Source: Gymnogyps californianus (taxonomy: Eukaryota; Chordata; Aves; Accipitriformes; Cathartidae). Taken from it: a stretch of 64,000 bases of DNA. Numbering within the stretch: the stretch's first letter is position 1; every line of letters starts with the position of its first letter. The stretch is taken from NCBI RefSeq assembly GCF_018139145.2, contig NC_059500.1:38483437-38547436 (forward strand), read 5' to 3'. Both the position numbers and the translations under genes were made by a program. The notes under the pieces were generated by a model. That model made no database searches and was not told the origin of the DNA. It saw nothing but the letters and a program-made list of their open reading frames with translations. Shown piece after piece: positions 1-13,600 of the stretch.

Positions 1-3000
1 CAAGAGAAAATGAAGGACTGGTACTAAATTTATAAGGCGAACAGAACTGAGCTGAATCAATGCAATGAAGCTCAATAATATAAAAATGTATGCAAAGTCA
101 TGTACCTTGAACCTGTATTTAAGATCTTCTACATTTTGCAGGAAGCTCTGAAAATTCACCTCCATTGATGACAGATATACATTTGCTAATGACTAAATCA
201 TGAATGAAAAATAGCTGTGATAAAGAAAAATCATATCTGTCTCCTTTTGAGATCTAAAGGATAAATACTGTTTCAGAAGTCCTAGGTAAGACAATACCTT
301 GCTCATATCATACCTAAATCAAGTCTTCAGTCTGGACACCTCTTTTCAAGGAAGGAGAGTTCAAACTGGAGTAACTGCAAATGAAGTTTACTAGAATGAT
401 AAAAGGAAACTCTATGCCCAGGGAAGAGATTAAAAGAGCTTGGCTTCTCTGTTGTTGGCAGTTTGTCTTGTTAAAGCAAATGTAGCAGAGACACAAGAAC
501 CAAGGATGAAGGAAAGTTATTTAAAGTCAGTAACAAATGAATAACTGAATATGAATTGGACATTAACACATTAATTTTTATTCTAAACCAACCAACAAAG
601 TTCCCTGTAAAAGCACAAAAATGCCTCATCCAGAATCTCTTTGACTCTTCTGTTCCTATTAAAAGACACCCTGCAAAAGAAAGTATGCTGTCTCTATAGA
701 ACATCTGACATCATTTGACCAAAAGTCAGTTACATGAGTGAAAACAGTAGGGCTACCTGAATCTGCTGAAGGCAATTTTGGCCCCTCTATTACAACGTGT
801 ATTGTACTTCAGTGTCAACATATCCATGTGTACCAATACGTATACATGGTGTCTGGCTGTAGCAGCTGCCCTTCTTGATCTCCTACAGCCAGAGCCTCTC
901 CTGAACACTGCGAAGTCAGCTGTGTGTGCTGCAAACCCCCACACGCTCACTATGTCAGCTGTAGGGACAAACCACGCAAGTAGAACTGGTCTTTATTTCT
1001 TGTTCTCCAAGCACCATAAGCATGAGAAATCGTGATTTATGTTTAAATGAACAGGCTGTGTTAGATATAAATGTTTAAGGCAATGTAGTAAGTAAAATGC
1101 CTAATTATTACTTAATTTCTGAAAAGCAGACATATTCCTTATGAGCAAGAATTAAGATAGATACATCAAATTCCAAGCTTTTTTTCCATCTACAAACTCT
1201 ATGTAATTACTCACCCTCATGAATACTTCCTAACCCATATGAGGCAGCTGACTAACAGACTATAGCCAGACCATCACTGGATTTTCTGACAGGTTACAGG
1301 GGAGTCAGGAGAGGAAGTTATCATAATTCACTGCAGGTAGAGATTCTGAACTCCCAGATCCCAGCACACTCCAAAATATGGCTTACTAATATTTTGTTTT
1401 GACAGAATCACTAAAAATAAAGTTCCAGGATTGAAAAACTGGTCAGAAGCAGACCCATACAAAGCTCAATCTTGCAAAAACTGCCACACAGCTTAACTTT
1501 ATTACTGTGAGCACTCCTTACTATTCATGGTGGTAAATGTAAATACATGCACAAGTGCTGGCAAATTAAGTTTTTATTTCCTGGATAAAAGCAAGATTGT
1601 ATCTGACACAAACTTATTGCTCTAGCTTTGTAGGATTAGAAGGAAAGTACTTTTCTCTCAACCTAAAAATTCAATTAAAAATCTGAAGCAATATCATAAA
1701 GTGTTTCTTCACAAAAGGATGAAAAAATATGACAAGAACACATTCATTTTAGGCAAATGAAACAGTTCAAATGCTGGAGTTATACTAAAACTTTTTCAGC
1801 GAGTAAACAGCAACACCTTAGATAAGTAGTCATCTTGAACACTGCATAAAATGAGACAAAGGAAAATTTTTGCTGTTGAAAAATCTTATACTACTGAGTA
1901 AGTGAGTGAGGAGTAAGTTAAACAAGATTCTGTTTCTCTGATACAAATCATTATATAGCTCTCAGCAACCTAATAATAAGCGTGCTTAAATATTTAAGCA
2001 TTTTCCACATTAACCTAACAACAATATGGTCATTTTAGCAGGAGAATGACAACAGGAGAAATAATTAGTGAGCTCGTAAAGCTGTCATCCTAGATAAGTT
2101 TCTATCTAAATTTTATATATCACTAGTCTCAACCTTATCAGCTCTTTTAAGAATAAGAATTTAAGAACGTGGAATTATCCTCAAGTGGAAAATGTCTAGT
2201 TTGGTCTCACTCAAATGTAATAGATAATACAGGAGGTTTCCCATAGGTGAATGTTGCAGCTGTATGCCTGTATTGTTTTTAAACCCTGCTTATAAAATCT
2301 TTCCTAAAATATTATTGCATATTGGAAAATCACATTCTTCCCTTGTCCACCTAGATCAAATTATACTAATGCAGGTGTGATTTTGCTCTGGATGAAAAGA
2401 CACATATGGTAAACCTGATACTGAGCAGAAAAGCAGTCAGGAGGAATGAGCAGAATTGTTTGATCCAGCTGCTGTGCTGCAGGAAGTTTGAAGGGAAATT
2501 TGTTAAGCAAAAATGAGAATATACTCCAAAGAAAAAATCATTCTTCATGGAGGTAGAACAAGGAGGATCAGACCAGGCATAGAAGCAGTCAGGAAAATCC
2601 TATTAATCTGTTCTTCTCTAATATGAATGATGACATTATTAGTACTTGTCCTGTACAGATAGCACCAATGCTTTAATTATTGCGAAGAAAGTGAAAGCTT
2701 CAAAATCCAGCACGCAACTGAACGCATTTAGACAGACTAACATATCCAGATTCTAAATTGTGCTCCCAGGGCTTGCTACCAAGAAGTGTATTAATGTCTT
2801 ATTTTTTACCCTTATGCAAATATTCATTAGAAAGTGTAAAGATCTCTATTTCACTGTAAAAATCCCAGTAGGCTTCATTAGTCCTGACAGAATGAATTGA
2901 GAAAAAACTCTCTTGCATAGGCATCTATTTTCTTTATCAACAATACCTGCAGAGATGGTGTTCACTGGTATGCCAAACCCAGAGAGACGAAATGGTGAAT

Positions 3001-3976
3001 GGGACCTATGCAGGAGAAATCTGCTGGTATAAAGGTAGAGGAGGCCTTCTGCCAACTCAGTTGTCAAACGCTTGCCAGTTCCTCTCTTCCTCTATAGGGA
3101 AATACTAACCTTGATTGAATATATAATGATGAATAACACTTGTTAAAGTTAGCTTTGCTTTCACAGTTTTAATTTTGTTAGGCTCCAAGAACCTCTCAGA
3201 CAATTGCAGCTGACCCATTCTGTTCCTGTCCTTTCAAGAGTCTCTAACAATGTCAGGGTTATTTGACTACAGATAGTCTCATATTGACTAGTAACAATTC
3301 TTAATTCCTGGGGAAATCTACTTTCAGCTACTCTTTTACGCTGCCGCATGTTTTTCATGGGTGTCAAAATAGCTACACAGTATATTCATCAATCTCGTTA
3401 CCATCTTTAAATATTAGCGTAATATTGAGTTGATCCAATCTTGTGTAGTAGGAGAGATGTATAATGAGTGGGAGAGGTATTAAAAAAAAAAGTTGTTTTT
3501 TGACATCATCACAATTGTGCTGCTTGGTTCCAAAATTCCCCCTCAGCATCACTTGTTAAGAATTTCTGCTTCCATTTAGTCAGTTTTCCTACACATTATT
3601 CTGAAACGACACTGAAGACTGTTTTTGTCCAGTTCACCAAACAGAACCAGCCACTGAGACTGTCCATCCTTGGGTGAGTTTTAGCTGCTGTGCTTCTCTT
3701 CTTGAATATGAACATGCTCCTGGATGGAAAATTTATATGTCACCTAAATATTTTCATCTATTCTTTTAACCATAGGGTAGTTATGTTAGAATCCATCAAG
3801 CGTTAGCCCTACCAAGTGCATAAGGCATCTCCTTGAAGCCCACCTGAGCATCTGAAGGCTTTCCCATCCCAAATGAGATTGTGCTATGTCGACCAAACCC
3901 ATCTGCACTCCCCATATACATTCTGCGAGTTAGGCTAGTAACAACTAGGATTAAGGTAGCAGTCACAGATGCCTTA
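1..3976. other. Unique AT-rich non-coding DNA
   Basis: No recognisable gene or repeat was found. Open frames here are short (at most 85 codons), overlap on both strands and resemble no family I know. Short homopolymer A/T runs are the only local structure. It is either intron or intergenic sequence; the window alone does not say which. Confidence 0.6.
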
Positions 3977-3981
3977 CTCTG

Positions 3982-4557
3982 TGTCGTGGTTTAACCCCAG
4001 CTGGCAACTACACCATGCAGCCGCTCGCTCACTTCCCCCCCACCCCTGGGATGGGGGAGAGAATCAGGAAAAAAAACTTGTGAGTTGAGATAAAGACAGT
4101 TTAATAGGACAGAAAGGAATGAAAAACAATGATGATAATAATAATATGACAATAGTAATACTAAAAGAATTAAATTATACAAAGCAAGTGGTGCATAATG
4201 CAATTGCTCACCACTCGTTGACCGATGCCCAGTTACTTCCCGAGACGCGATCCACCCCTCCCAGCCAACTCCCCCAGTTTATATACTGCACATGATGTCA
4301 TACGGTACGGAATAGCTCTTTGGCCAGTTTGGGTCAGCTGTCCTGGCGGTGTCCCCTCCCAGCTTCTTGTGCCCCTCCAGCCTTCTTGCTGGCTGGGCAC
4401 GAGAAGCTGAAAAATCCTTGACTTAGTATAAACACTACTTAGCAACAACTAAAAACATCAGTGTGTTATCAACATTATTTTCCTACTAAATCCAAAACAC
4501 AGCACTATACCAGCTACTAGGAAGAAAATTAACTCTGTCCTAGCTGAAACCAGGACA
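3982..4557 (-). mobile_element. Solo LTR of an avian ERVL-like retrovirus (copy 1)
   Basis: A 576-bp solo LTR with TG...CA ends, flanked by a perfect 5-bp target-site duplication, ctctg, at 3977-3981 and 4558-4562. Read on the minus strand it has the expected order: U3, a TATA box (complement of 4278-4285, TATATAAA), a polyadenylation hexamer ATTAAA (complement of 4100-4105) and an end resembling the other three copies (…TTAAACCACGACA). No internal retroviral sequence adjoins it, so it arose by recombination between two LTRs. A 5-bp duplication fits ERVL-type integration; the family name is from general knowledge. It shares an (AAT)n-like low-complexity segment (about 4128-4165) with the copy at 29795, marking them as one subfamily. 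Confidence 0.9.
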
Positions 4558-4562
4558 CTCTG

Positions 4563-5056
4563 TTTCAATTATTGCTTCATTAAATCAGTTCCAACACCAC
4601 TTCTCTGTCTATTAAATAATAAAGATTCATAATCAAATGAATAACCAAAGGTGAATGGAAACACCGTGTTCAGTTGTATGCTAAGGTTGTTCTCAGGTGG
4701 ATAGATTCAAATGACTGTATATCAACATTTTATCTATATTACTGAGAGATTTAGCCTTAAATATCTTTCTTCTTTTTCCTTGTTTTTTTAATTCATGTCT
4801 TTGAACTAAAAAACTTTTTAAAAGTCCTTTACATTATTGTGGATTAATGCTTGTAATAAAAAGAAAAATTTTAGTATTGTATTTATCCCCTGTAATATGA
4901 ACACAATCAGAAGTAACTCCAGGGAATTGTATGACTCATTGCAGATAATAGTTGGCAGTGCTTGACAAATATTTCCAAAAGTTTTGGTTAATTTAGGAGT
5001 TTTCTCAATAGTATCTTCCTCTAACAAAATAATAACAAAAAAAAAGTTCTTCCTTT
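4563..5056. other. Spacer between two solo LTRs
   Basis: About 0.5 kb of unique AT-rich DNA separating two same-strand solo LTRs. It contains no retroviral coding or primer-site signal, which argues against the flanking LTRs being the two ends of one provirus. Confidence 0.7.
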
Positions 5057-5061
5057 GACTG

Positions 5062-5641
5062 TGTCATGGTTTAATGCCAGACAGCAGGTAAACACCACAC
5101 AGCTGCTCACTCACTCCCCCCACAGTGGGATGGGGGAGAGAACTGGAAGGGTAAAAGGGCAAAAATTTGTGGGTTGAGATAAAGACAGTTTAATAGGCAA
5201 AGCAAAAGCTGTGTGCAAAAGCAAAGCAAAATAAGGAATTTACTCACTACTTCCCATTGGCAGGCAGATGTTTAGCCATTTCCAGGCAAGCAGGGCCCCA
5301 CCACCTGTAATGGTTACCTGGGAAGACAAATGCCGTAACTCCAAACGTCCCGTCCTTCCTTCTTCTTCCCCCAGCTTTCATTGCTGAGCATGATGTCACG
5401 GTTTGGGATATCCCTTTGGTTACTTGGGGTCAGTCCCCTCCCAACTTCTTGCCCACCCCTAGCCTACTCACTGGTTGAGCAGTGTGAGAAGCAGAAAAGG
5501 CCTTGATGCTGTGTAAGCACTGCTCAACAGTAACTAAAACATCCCTGTGTTTTGAACACTGTTTTTATCACAAATCCAAAACATAGCCCCGTACAAGCTA
5601 CTATGAAGAAAGTTAACTCTGTCCCAACCAAAACCAGTACA
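5062..5641 (-). mobile_element. Solo LTR of an avian ERVL-like retrovirus (copy 2)
   Basis: A 580-bp solo LTR, TG...CA, flanked by a perfect 5-bp duplication, gactg, at 5057-5061 and 5642-5646. It is on the minus strand like copy 1, but the duplication differs, so it is an independent insertion. The polyadenylation hexamer ATTAAA is kept (complement of 5189-5194). The TATA region is altered: where copies 1 and 3 have TATATAAA, the minus strand here reads CAATGAAAG (about 5374-5382), so promoter activity is probably weak. Around 5196-5232 it carries a CAAAGCAAAA-type segment instead of the AAT-rich segment, like the plus-strand copy at 53422. Confidence 0.9.
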
Positions 5642-5646
5642 GACTG

Positions 5647-8211
5647 TCATCTCCTTTGCTCTTCATCATCCTACCTCGTCAAAGAAATTTGAGCTGTGTA
5701 TCAATGGGTGTATTTTACCATAAAATTTAGTAGATATGGAATAGATTCCCCACTGTTCAGACCCAAACTACTTGAAAGTGTTCTTAAAATCGAAGCACTT
5801 GTAATGGGCAGGGACCATTTCATGCACAACCAAAGCCAGCCAATTTTCCTGTTGTTTACATGCAAAAGAAAGAATAACACTTAGGAATGGTATTTCAGTG
5901 ATGTTTGGAAACATATACAGGTCCTTTGTCAACACCAAACAATCTTTTTTTTTTTTTCCCTCCAATTTCACAAATACGTTATTTTTCAGATGGACATACT
6001 CTTCTCTTTTAATCCTTCTTGGAACAGCAGTCTACGCAGGGGGAGGATCAGCTCAAAGACTCCAAACCTTGCAGTAAGTAGTTAGAGATTTTCTTACTGT
6101 ACGCACATTCACTTTTTTTTTCTTTTTTTTTTCCCCTGCATATGAGTAGATACATAGATTTCATTGCTTCTTTTTTTGTGTGTTAAATTTTAAAAAAATA
6201 ATTCAGCATGTTTCTTACTTTTGGTTTAATCAAACTTTTCAAAGATGTCATGATGATTCTAACATCTTCCTCAACCTCTTTCTTGGTTTTCTGTCTTCTG
6301 TGTTAAAAGATGGCTGAATGAATCAGAGCTTCTCTATTCTTTTCACTATTAAAAAATAGTACAAACACAGTTCTGGATTTTGGAGCATTTTTATTGTATA
6401 TTTTCACTCTATTTTTCTTTTCCAGAAGAGTCTGAGTAATCCTGGTCTGCATGTGCCAGCTATGCAACAGTCTATTACTTCACGTGTTTAATTCTGGCTA
6501 GTATGACACATTTTGTAATCACTTGTACAAAACAATCTTTTAGATGTTCCATTAGAAATTGTTTTTTCCTTGTTTTAAAAATATTGATGGTTTTTTCCCC
6601 CTTCTTTACAAGGAACATTGGTATACTGGTGTTCTTTCCTCAGCTAGCATCAGAGGTTTTTATTATCATGCCACTGTTTTAACTATGGGCACTCCTTCTT
6701 TGTGAGACATTTATTGTATACAACAGATTTATCTATTTCTTAAAATATTGCATATGTATTCTGCATCCATATAAACAAGGGAGAACTATTATTTCTTTGT
6801 ACCTGACTATTTCAGCAACAAGGCCAGGAGATATTTTTAGATAAAGATGCTGCAGCACCTCCATTCCCATGGTCTATAAATTCTCTTCTTTCCCTGTTGC
6901 AGTGTGAACTTCCTTGCACACAATCTGCCACTCATACTTTCTAGCACCAACTATCAAAAAGTGTAATGAATAAGAGTAATTATGGATGTAATATTACTTC
7001 CCTCTCCCATTTAATAGTCAGAGGTACCTTTAGCTCGATTAGCAAGCCACAGCAGTAATATTTTTAACTGAGGGATACTCAAAAAGAAAATGTGAACTAG
7101 ACATAGTCTAAAGTGGTAAAACTGCCTACAGTGAAAGTGAGTCCAGACTTCTATAATCCAGTGAGCATGGTGCTGTTTTTTCTTTAGATCTAGTCAGCTT
7201 GGATTTTACACCTCAGGAAGAACAAGCAACAAGTTTTCATTTCTTCTAAGTTGTAGCATAGCTATGGTGCAAACTCTTTAATACAATTAATGAATTAAGC
7301 AGTTAAGATCTTAAAGACAGTTCATTTGACTGATTTCAGTAAAGAACACAGAAGAATTGCTTGCTACTCTATGGTACCTAACCCTCTAGCAGCTGGAGCA
7401 CAGATGCTATAGACTATACAGGGGCACAGGTTATCCTACAGACTTTATAAATTTAAGCCACAACTTGATTATATCACGTGGTCAGAACTCAAGACTAAAT
7501 ATTTATACAACATACCTATCCCTGTAGATTCAGACACCAGATCACCTCTACATATGCACAACTAAGGCACCTTCTTCAGAGCTGATCAAGTGATTGCCCT
7601 TCTTGGTTTACCACTACAGCAAAAACAGGGCCACAGCTACCACGCAGCTCAGAAAGAAAGCTACAAGCAGCAGTGGAAGACAGGCAATACTGTTACTTCC
7701 CAGTTGTGATGGAAGTACAAGATCCATCTAGCCCAATCCAGTCCTCGCTTCTGGCCAATACTGGGCTGTTACAAATGAGCAAAAAGCAGGCAAGCCTACA
7801 GTCCTACTTGCTCTAGGCCCTTCCAAAAATCTGCAAGGAAGTTCTCTTAATAGAAGTCTTTGTTCTTCTCTGTTCTGCAGTGTGGGGCCACAAATGTGAA
7901 ATGCAAGAGAAGAATCTGTGAACTGATGATACATTACCTTAATGCCACAATGTAATCTACTCATTTTCTCTTCCAAATAAAGGTGAATTACAGGTAGGAT
8001 TATTAGCACCACCCATTATAGAAGTTGTCAAACTTTTTTCCAGAACACATCCTTGGTTATAGTTTAATGCTTGATTCAACTACAATTCTGCTGTACAGGT
8101 CTCCAAAGCTTACATTTGTATGGGCTTACTCCAGGCTTGGGCTGATCAGGTCTTTGCTTACACCACAACTTTTCCAAATCTACCTGGTCGCAGTGAGACA
8201 CCTGGACCAGA
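5647..8211. other. Unique AT-rich non-coding DNA
   Basis: No gene or clear repeat seen. It holds T-rich tracts at about 5945-5959 and 6112-6132. Frames are short and unlike known proteins. Confidence 0.6.
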
Positions 8212-8758
8212 TCATAGAAGCATAGAATACTTTGGGTTGGAAGGGACCTTTAAAGGTCATCTAGTCCAACCCACCCTGAAATGAGCAGGGACATCTTCAA
8301 CTAGATCAGGTTGCTCAGAGCCCCGCCCAACCTGACCTTGAATGTTTCCAGGGATGAGGCATCTACCACCTCTCTGGGCAGCCTGTTCCAGGGTTTCACC
8401 ACCCTCATTGTAAAAAACTTCTTCCTTGTATCTAGTCTAAATCGACCCTCTTTCAGTTTAAAACCATTACCCCTTGTCCTATTGCTACAGGCCCTGCTAA
8501 AAAGTTTGTCCCTATCTGTCTTTCTTATAAGCCCCCTTTAAGTACTGAAAGGCTGCAATAAGGTGTCCGCAGAGCCTTCTCTTCTCCAGGCTGAACAACC
8601 CCAACTCTCTCATGAGCCTTTCCTCACAGGAGAGGTGTTCCAGCCCTCTGACCAGTTTAGTGGCCCTCCTCTGGACCTGCTCCAACAGGTCCATGTCTTT
8701 CCTGTCCTGAGGACTCCAGAGCTGGATGCACTACTCCAGGTGGGGTCTCACCAAAGCC
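8212..8758 (-). mobile_element. 5'-truncated CR1 LINE, 3' end
   Basis: The left edge (8212 onward, catagaagcatagaatac, then ggttggaagggacc) is the reverse complement of a CR1 3' end. Reading leftwards, the minus strand encodes the last part of the CR1 ORF2 protein, an open 60-codon frame at 8512-8694 containing [20 protein letters not shown], and then the 3' untranslated region. The element is truncated at its 5' end near 8754-8758, as is usual for CR1, so the endonuclease and reverse-transcriptase domains are absent and it cannot move by itself. Bases 8251-8753 appear identical to the complement of 20730-21232 with no gap, while the terminal 38 bp differ. This is unusual for a CR1 pair. Confidence 0.93.
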
Positions 8759-11700
8759 TTCCATTCTTTCCATAGCCCACTTATCTTTACTATAGAGTAG
8801 AGCTTGCACAGAGTTCAGCAAATATGGCCTAGGATCCCAAATTCATCAACAAAAAGCTCATTACCTGAACCCCATTTATTCTGCACAAATAAGGCAGACA
8901 TTTGGAAGAAAAGATGATACAGTATCTTGTATTTAAGAAGTTATCTTTACATGCGTATAAATAAAATGGCTGAAACAAGGTAAGTCTAATTCTGCATCTC
9001 CCAGCTTTTGAGTGATTGATTTTTTTGGCTTTAATAATATTGTTCTCCTAACTTCATGCATGTATTGCAGGATACTTCCAATAAAAAAGGGTAAGGTGGG
9101 CCTTAATCTTAAAATACACTCCAGATATGAGTAACTTTCTCAGACTCCTGTGTGGTATACATGCATGATGCTCCTGGAGGGACAGGTCTGGGGAGAGAGG
9201 GAAGAATCTTCTACAAAAGCAAAGAATGTCTGTTATTAAATTTATACAGACAGTCTTAACTTCCAAATTATGTTTTATCCCGCAGGTTTCGGAAGTGTGT
9301 CAAGCAAATTTCAATGCATACTAAGTGCTTTGGTAGAATAGTTTTAAGCTTGTTTGCATAACAGCTTATTGGCTTTGAGGGGTTGTGTTACTCATATTCG
9401 ATCCACAAATGTAACAGAAAATGAAAATAATTAACAACAAATCAGTAACTGAATTCATACTAGAAATATTGTGAACCTTAGACAAGTAATGAGATACTTA
9501 ACTTTAAATATTGCCAAAGTCAGAAATAGCCAAATGTAAGTTAACTATTTAAAAAAAAAAAAAAAAAAAGAAAGAGATATTCTGGGCATAGACAAATAGC
9601 ATAATTGTATTCTATTGCATGATATATTACAGAAGAAAAAAAGGAGAGATGAGAACAGCAAGAAATGTAGAACATAAGTTTAGACTCCTATCATCTCCCT
9701 GAAGCCTAAAAACTTCCCCATTAACCATAAACTAAAGCAATGAAATTAAACTTCAGATCTTCTCAAAATCAATGTGACTTCACCAAACCCAATACTACAC
9801 TGAGGCTTCAGTTTCAGCATTGGTAATTATGAACTGCAGTAAGTTTGCTGGACGTCTGAACCCAGGGCTAAGAATTAGCAGCAAGACATTGGCCTCCACC
9901 CATATTTGTATGGTAATAAGTATTAGACAGAAGGTGGTCAGTAATAACTAATTAACTGAAAGCTTTAAAATCTGTTCCAACCTCTGCTTTCAACAAAACA
10001 TTTGGATCTTAACTTCTTATAAGAGCTTATATCAATTAAAACTCATTCTCTTCGAAAGCTGCTAGATGCCTTAATTAAACATACATACAAGAACATAATT
10101 TCCAGTTTTTCTTACTCTCATAATAGACAATATAGTTACGAAACATAATTATCAATTTTCAAGGGTGATCATTGCACATGTGGGATATGTTTCCTTTTCA
10201 TTGCTATGTTAATTGGATGCAGATATTTTGTTTAATTTGTTTTCTACCCATAAGGGATGAGGATTATGTTAATGGGAAATCAAACTCTCACTGAGTTGAG
10301 AAAAATTCATTGCAGAGCTTCAGACAAAGCTATCTTCCTTCCCCCCCCCTCCCCCCCCCATCCTGGGATAGGTGGGGAAGAGTTTGGACTTCTTTTCTGT
10401 CTTGAATATTGTTCTAACACTGTTTTCATAGTAATGATATAGCACTTTAAAAAAATTATTACTGTAAGTACTGCTCTGCAATTCATCCAACAAAGGGAGT
10501 TCTAGTTCAACTAACAGTGATAGTTACACAAGGAACAGTTACACAATTGCACACTCCACTACCGGTATAAAGTAAGCTGTATAAAGCCATTGTCAAGAAT
10601 TTGTCACCTAGGAATCCTTCTTCTCTACAAAAGTCTACTTTAAATATATTGATTACTAGAAAGTCCTGAGACAGGGAGAAAAGACCTGACTCCATGTCTG
10701 TCATTTAGACGAATGAAGAATTTGACAATCCTATCTACAGACAGTGTTCCTTTTATCACAGATCAATGTTTATACGTGGGGAATATGATTCCTGTACCTT
10801 GAAAGGAAAATGTATGTAAAAATAAATGAACAAGCTTACTCAAGAGGAGCTTTTTGATCTCTCAGATTAAAAAGGGTCACATAAATACACTGGTTTCGAT
10901 AGCCAACAGTAGAGAAATGTAGTTTTGACAGCACAAATACCACTGTAAGAGAGGCTTTCATCAAAAAAGTTTTTGGGATCAAGGCCCTATTACCTGAGTA
11001 AAAATCAAGCCCCAAACTAACACACTGCAAACTGTATCGTTCTACTCAAAAGTCAAAAGCAGTAATTTTAGTTACAGTACTTCTCCATGCTGAAACAAAG
11101 ACAAAGAATGTTTAATTATTGAGGATCAATTAGAGACAAAAGTAATTCATCTAACAATTTAGTTCCTTTCAGCAATGTTCAAGGTCCTAAAAACAAGCCA
11201 ATCAGTTCTACTCCTAACCCCCCAAAAAGCCAAATCCATTCACTAATTTCATTCTTATTTGCAATAAAAACAAATTAATTAGAACAAGCTCCTTTACAAG
11301 ACATCAAAAGCAATTCCTTCAATTATTTCTTTCCAATCTGCAATAAAAAATTCATTAACCTCAGCTTCATTCTGAAATTTCAAAGTAATTTATTCAATAA
11401 CTTCATTTTAATTCACAAACAAGTTAATTACCCCAGGTCCTGTTCCACAAAGTTTTTCTAAGACAACTGCCTCTGTTAATTGAATACACATGCCTTTCTC
11501 CATCTTGAAAAGCTATACATTTGTCTCTCACATCATTTGAGATGCTGGCCATGATCAAAGGGCTAGATCCTGAAATGGCACTTGCTGTGCACGAGGAGAC
11601 TTACAAGCATCAGTCACCTTTCCAGATTAACCCCAAACTGAGCTGTTCCTCACAGCTGCTGTAGTCTCAAAGCAAAATTTACAGCAATAATTGCTCTAGG

Positions 11701-12893
11701 TTGCATGAGTAAACAGCAAAGCAAAGCTTTATGTTTCTATCTCCAATTCTATTATGTTAGCATTGGCGATGTGCAAGCATCAGTGCTGCAAGTCACATTG
11801 AGATATTAGCATTAAGTACTACAGGTGGATTAATTTTCCCTCTCAAATACTTCACAGAAAAATTGAATGTATTCATAAAAGTTACAAGACCTTGTAATGT
11901 TTTTGCTATTTAAGACTGATATTACACATACTCATTTCCCTATCAAAATGAAACTTTTACAATTTCCTAAAGATGATGAGGGACTAAAATTTTGCATTTC
12001 AGAAAGTCATTCCTATTGCCTTAATATGGGTTTAATGCCACTAAGATGATTAAAGCATATAGAAGGACTAAAGCCTTGAACTGCATATCTATACCCTTGC
12101 CTGAAAACATCCATGATCCCTCAGGCTAATGTTTCAGGACCCAGCAGGAAGAGCTGAGAGTCACTGTCTCCTCTTCACAGCTGGCCATCCTCTTGCTTAG
12201 GAAGGGCAACACCTTACCATGCAAAATTACTTCAGAGGTGCAGACTGAACTAACAAATGTTTATCGAGTCTGGCATTCTTTGTGGAGCATGATTTTCAGA
12301 AAGTACTAACTCTACAAAAAGTAGCCTACCAATATATTTGAAGGTAAGAAACAAAAATCACCAGTCTCTCTTCCATTTTAGCAAATGGCTAGTCAGGGAC
12401 AGTGTTAGAACAACAGGAAAAAAAAAGTCATTATAAGATACAGTGTAATGAAATGGAGAAGTCAAAGACTATTTTACTTAACTTTTAGGCAACGTTATGA
12501 TAAGTAAAGAATAATCACGATAAATGTTAGCCCTATAGATTCTTTTTCCCATTTGTTTAACATTCATCTTTCTTTCAAACACATGTGAGCTAGTGTCATT
12601 GTGCGAGTAGGAAGGATACAGACCTCCTTCCCTCTTTACTCTTTTGACTTAGCATTCTCATTAAACGATTATCATCCTGGCGTCAAACAATAAGGGATCT
12701 GAAAAGTAGAAATAGCAGAATCAGTAAAATTTTCCAGCTGCAGGCATAATCCTTGAAAAGCTCTGTCCACAAATATTTTTATTAATGCACTTCTCTAACA
12801 GGGCCAGAAAGCTAATATATTCCCAAAAGCTATTTTCAATGTATAGACAATTGGCATTACATCACCAAGATCTAGTCATTACAAGGTCAAGGA
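8759..12893. other. Unique AT-rich non-coding DNA with homopolymer tracts
   Basis: No gene recognised. Contains a 19-nt A run at 9551-9569 and a C9-T-C9 tract at 10341-10359. The rest is AT-rich sequence with scattered short frames. Confidence 0.6.
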
Positions 12894-13332
12894 ATGATGA
12901 ATCTCGTGCCCAGACTCCAAAGACCGAGAACTAATTTCCATACCAAAACTTTGCACACAGGCAGGTCCAGGGACTGGACCTGTTCACTGCTCAGCAAACT
13001 AATGGTACTCACAGCCCTTTGCACCACTCTTGATGCAACATGCCTCCCGAATGTTAGGGGTTTACAGTTCCTCTGTGGCTTTAAACACCTTCCTGAGTAT
13101 CTTGGCTAATAAGAAACTTGCCTTTAACCCATCATTACTGAAGGTTATTCTGAAGTCATCAGGGAAGAAACCGGTTCACTATGATAAAAAACCTGAAGAG
13201 AAATATGATCTCTCAGGCAAATTGATTGATGTACGGAGCATTATTCTAACTGAGAATACTAAAGACTGTAATGTGTTGAGAAATCAAATTGACAACCTAG
13301 AAAAGAGATCGGCCACAGAAACAAAAGATTGA
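12894..13332 (+). pseudogene. Coding-like remnant of unknown origin
   Basis: The plus strand has an open frame of 100 codons (13030-13332), preceded by overlapping open sequence from 12894 in another frame. The predicted peptide has an ordinary, mixed composition: a hydrophobic N-terminal part, then a lysine-rich stretch (SSGKKPVHYDKKPEEKYDLS) and a charged tail ending NLEKRSATETKD. It does not look like a low-complexity AT-rich translation. I do not recognise the protein. It lies about 270 bp upstream of the CR1 ORF1 remnant and has no visible intron, so a decayed retrocopy or an exon fragment are both possible. A chance open frame cannot be excluded. Confidence 0.25.
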
Positions 13333-13600
13333 TTGGAGTTTTTGGAGGCATGACAATAAGAAAAACTAATTTTTATTATTTGCATTGTATTACAGTGTTT
13401 TGTAATATAGTATATCAAATCCTTCTGATGAAGTTGCATTCTCTTCCTACTTCTACTGCCTTGATTGAAAGCCAAGGTTACAGTGAATAGATATTTATCA
13501 CATTGCAGTGCCTTTTACCCAAACTCTCACACTGATTGATGAGCTAGTAATCATTTCACCCAGCACTGAAATCTGGTTACTTTTTCTGCACAAATCAACA

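Noticed and set aside
3982..5641. Interpretation as one short provirus with two LTRs
   Set aside because: Each LTR has its own different 5-bp duplication and the spacer contains no retroviral sequence.
10321..10385. C-rich tract followed by cctgggataggtggggaag, similar to a short part of the 3982-family LTRs
   Set aside because: Only about 40 bp of low-complexity similarity, no LTR ends or duplication. Judged coincidental.
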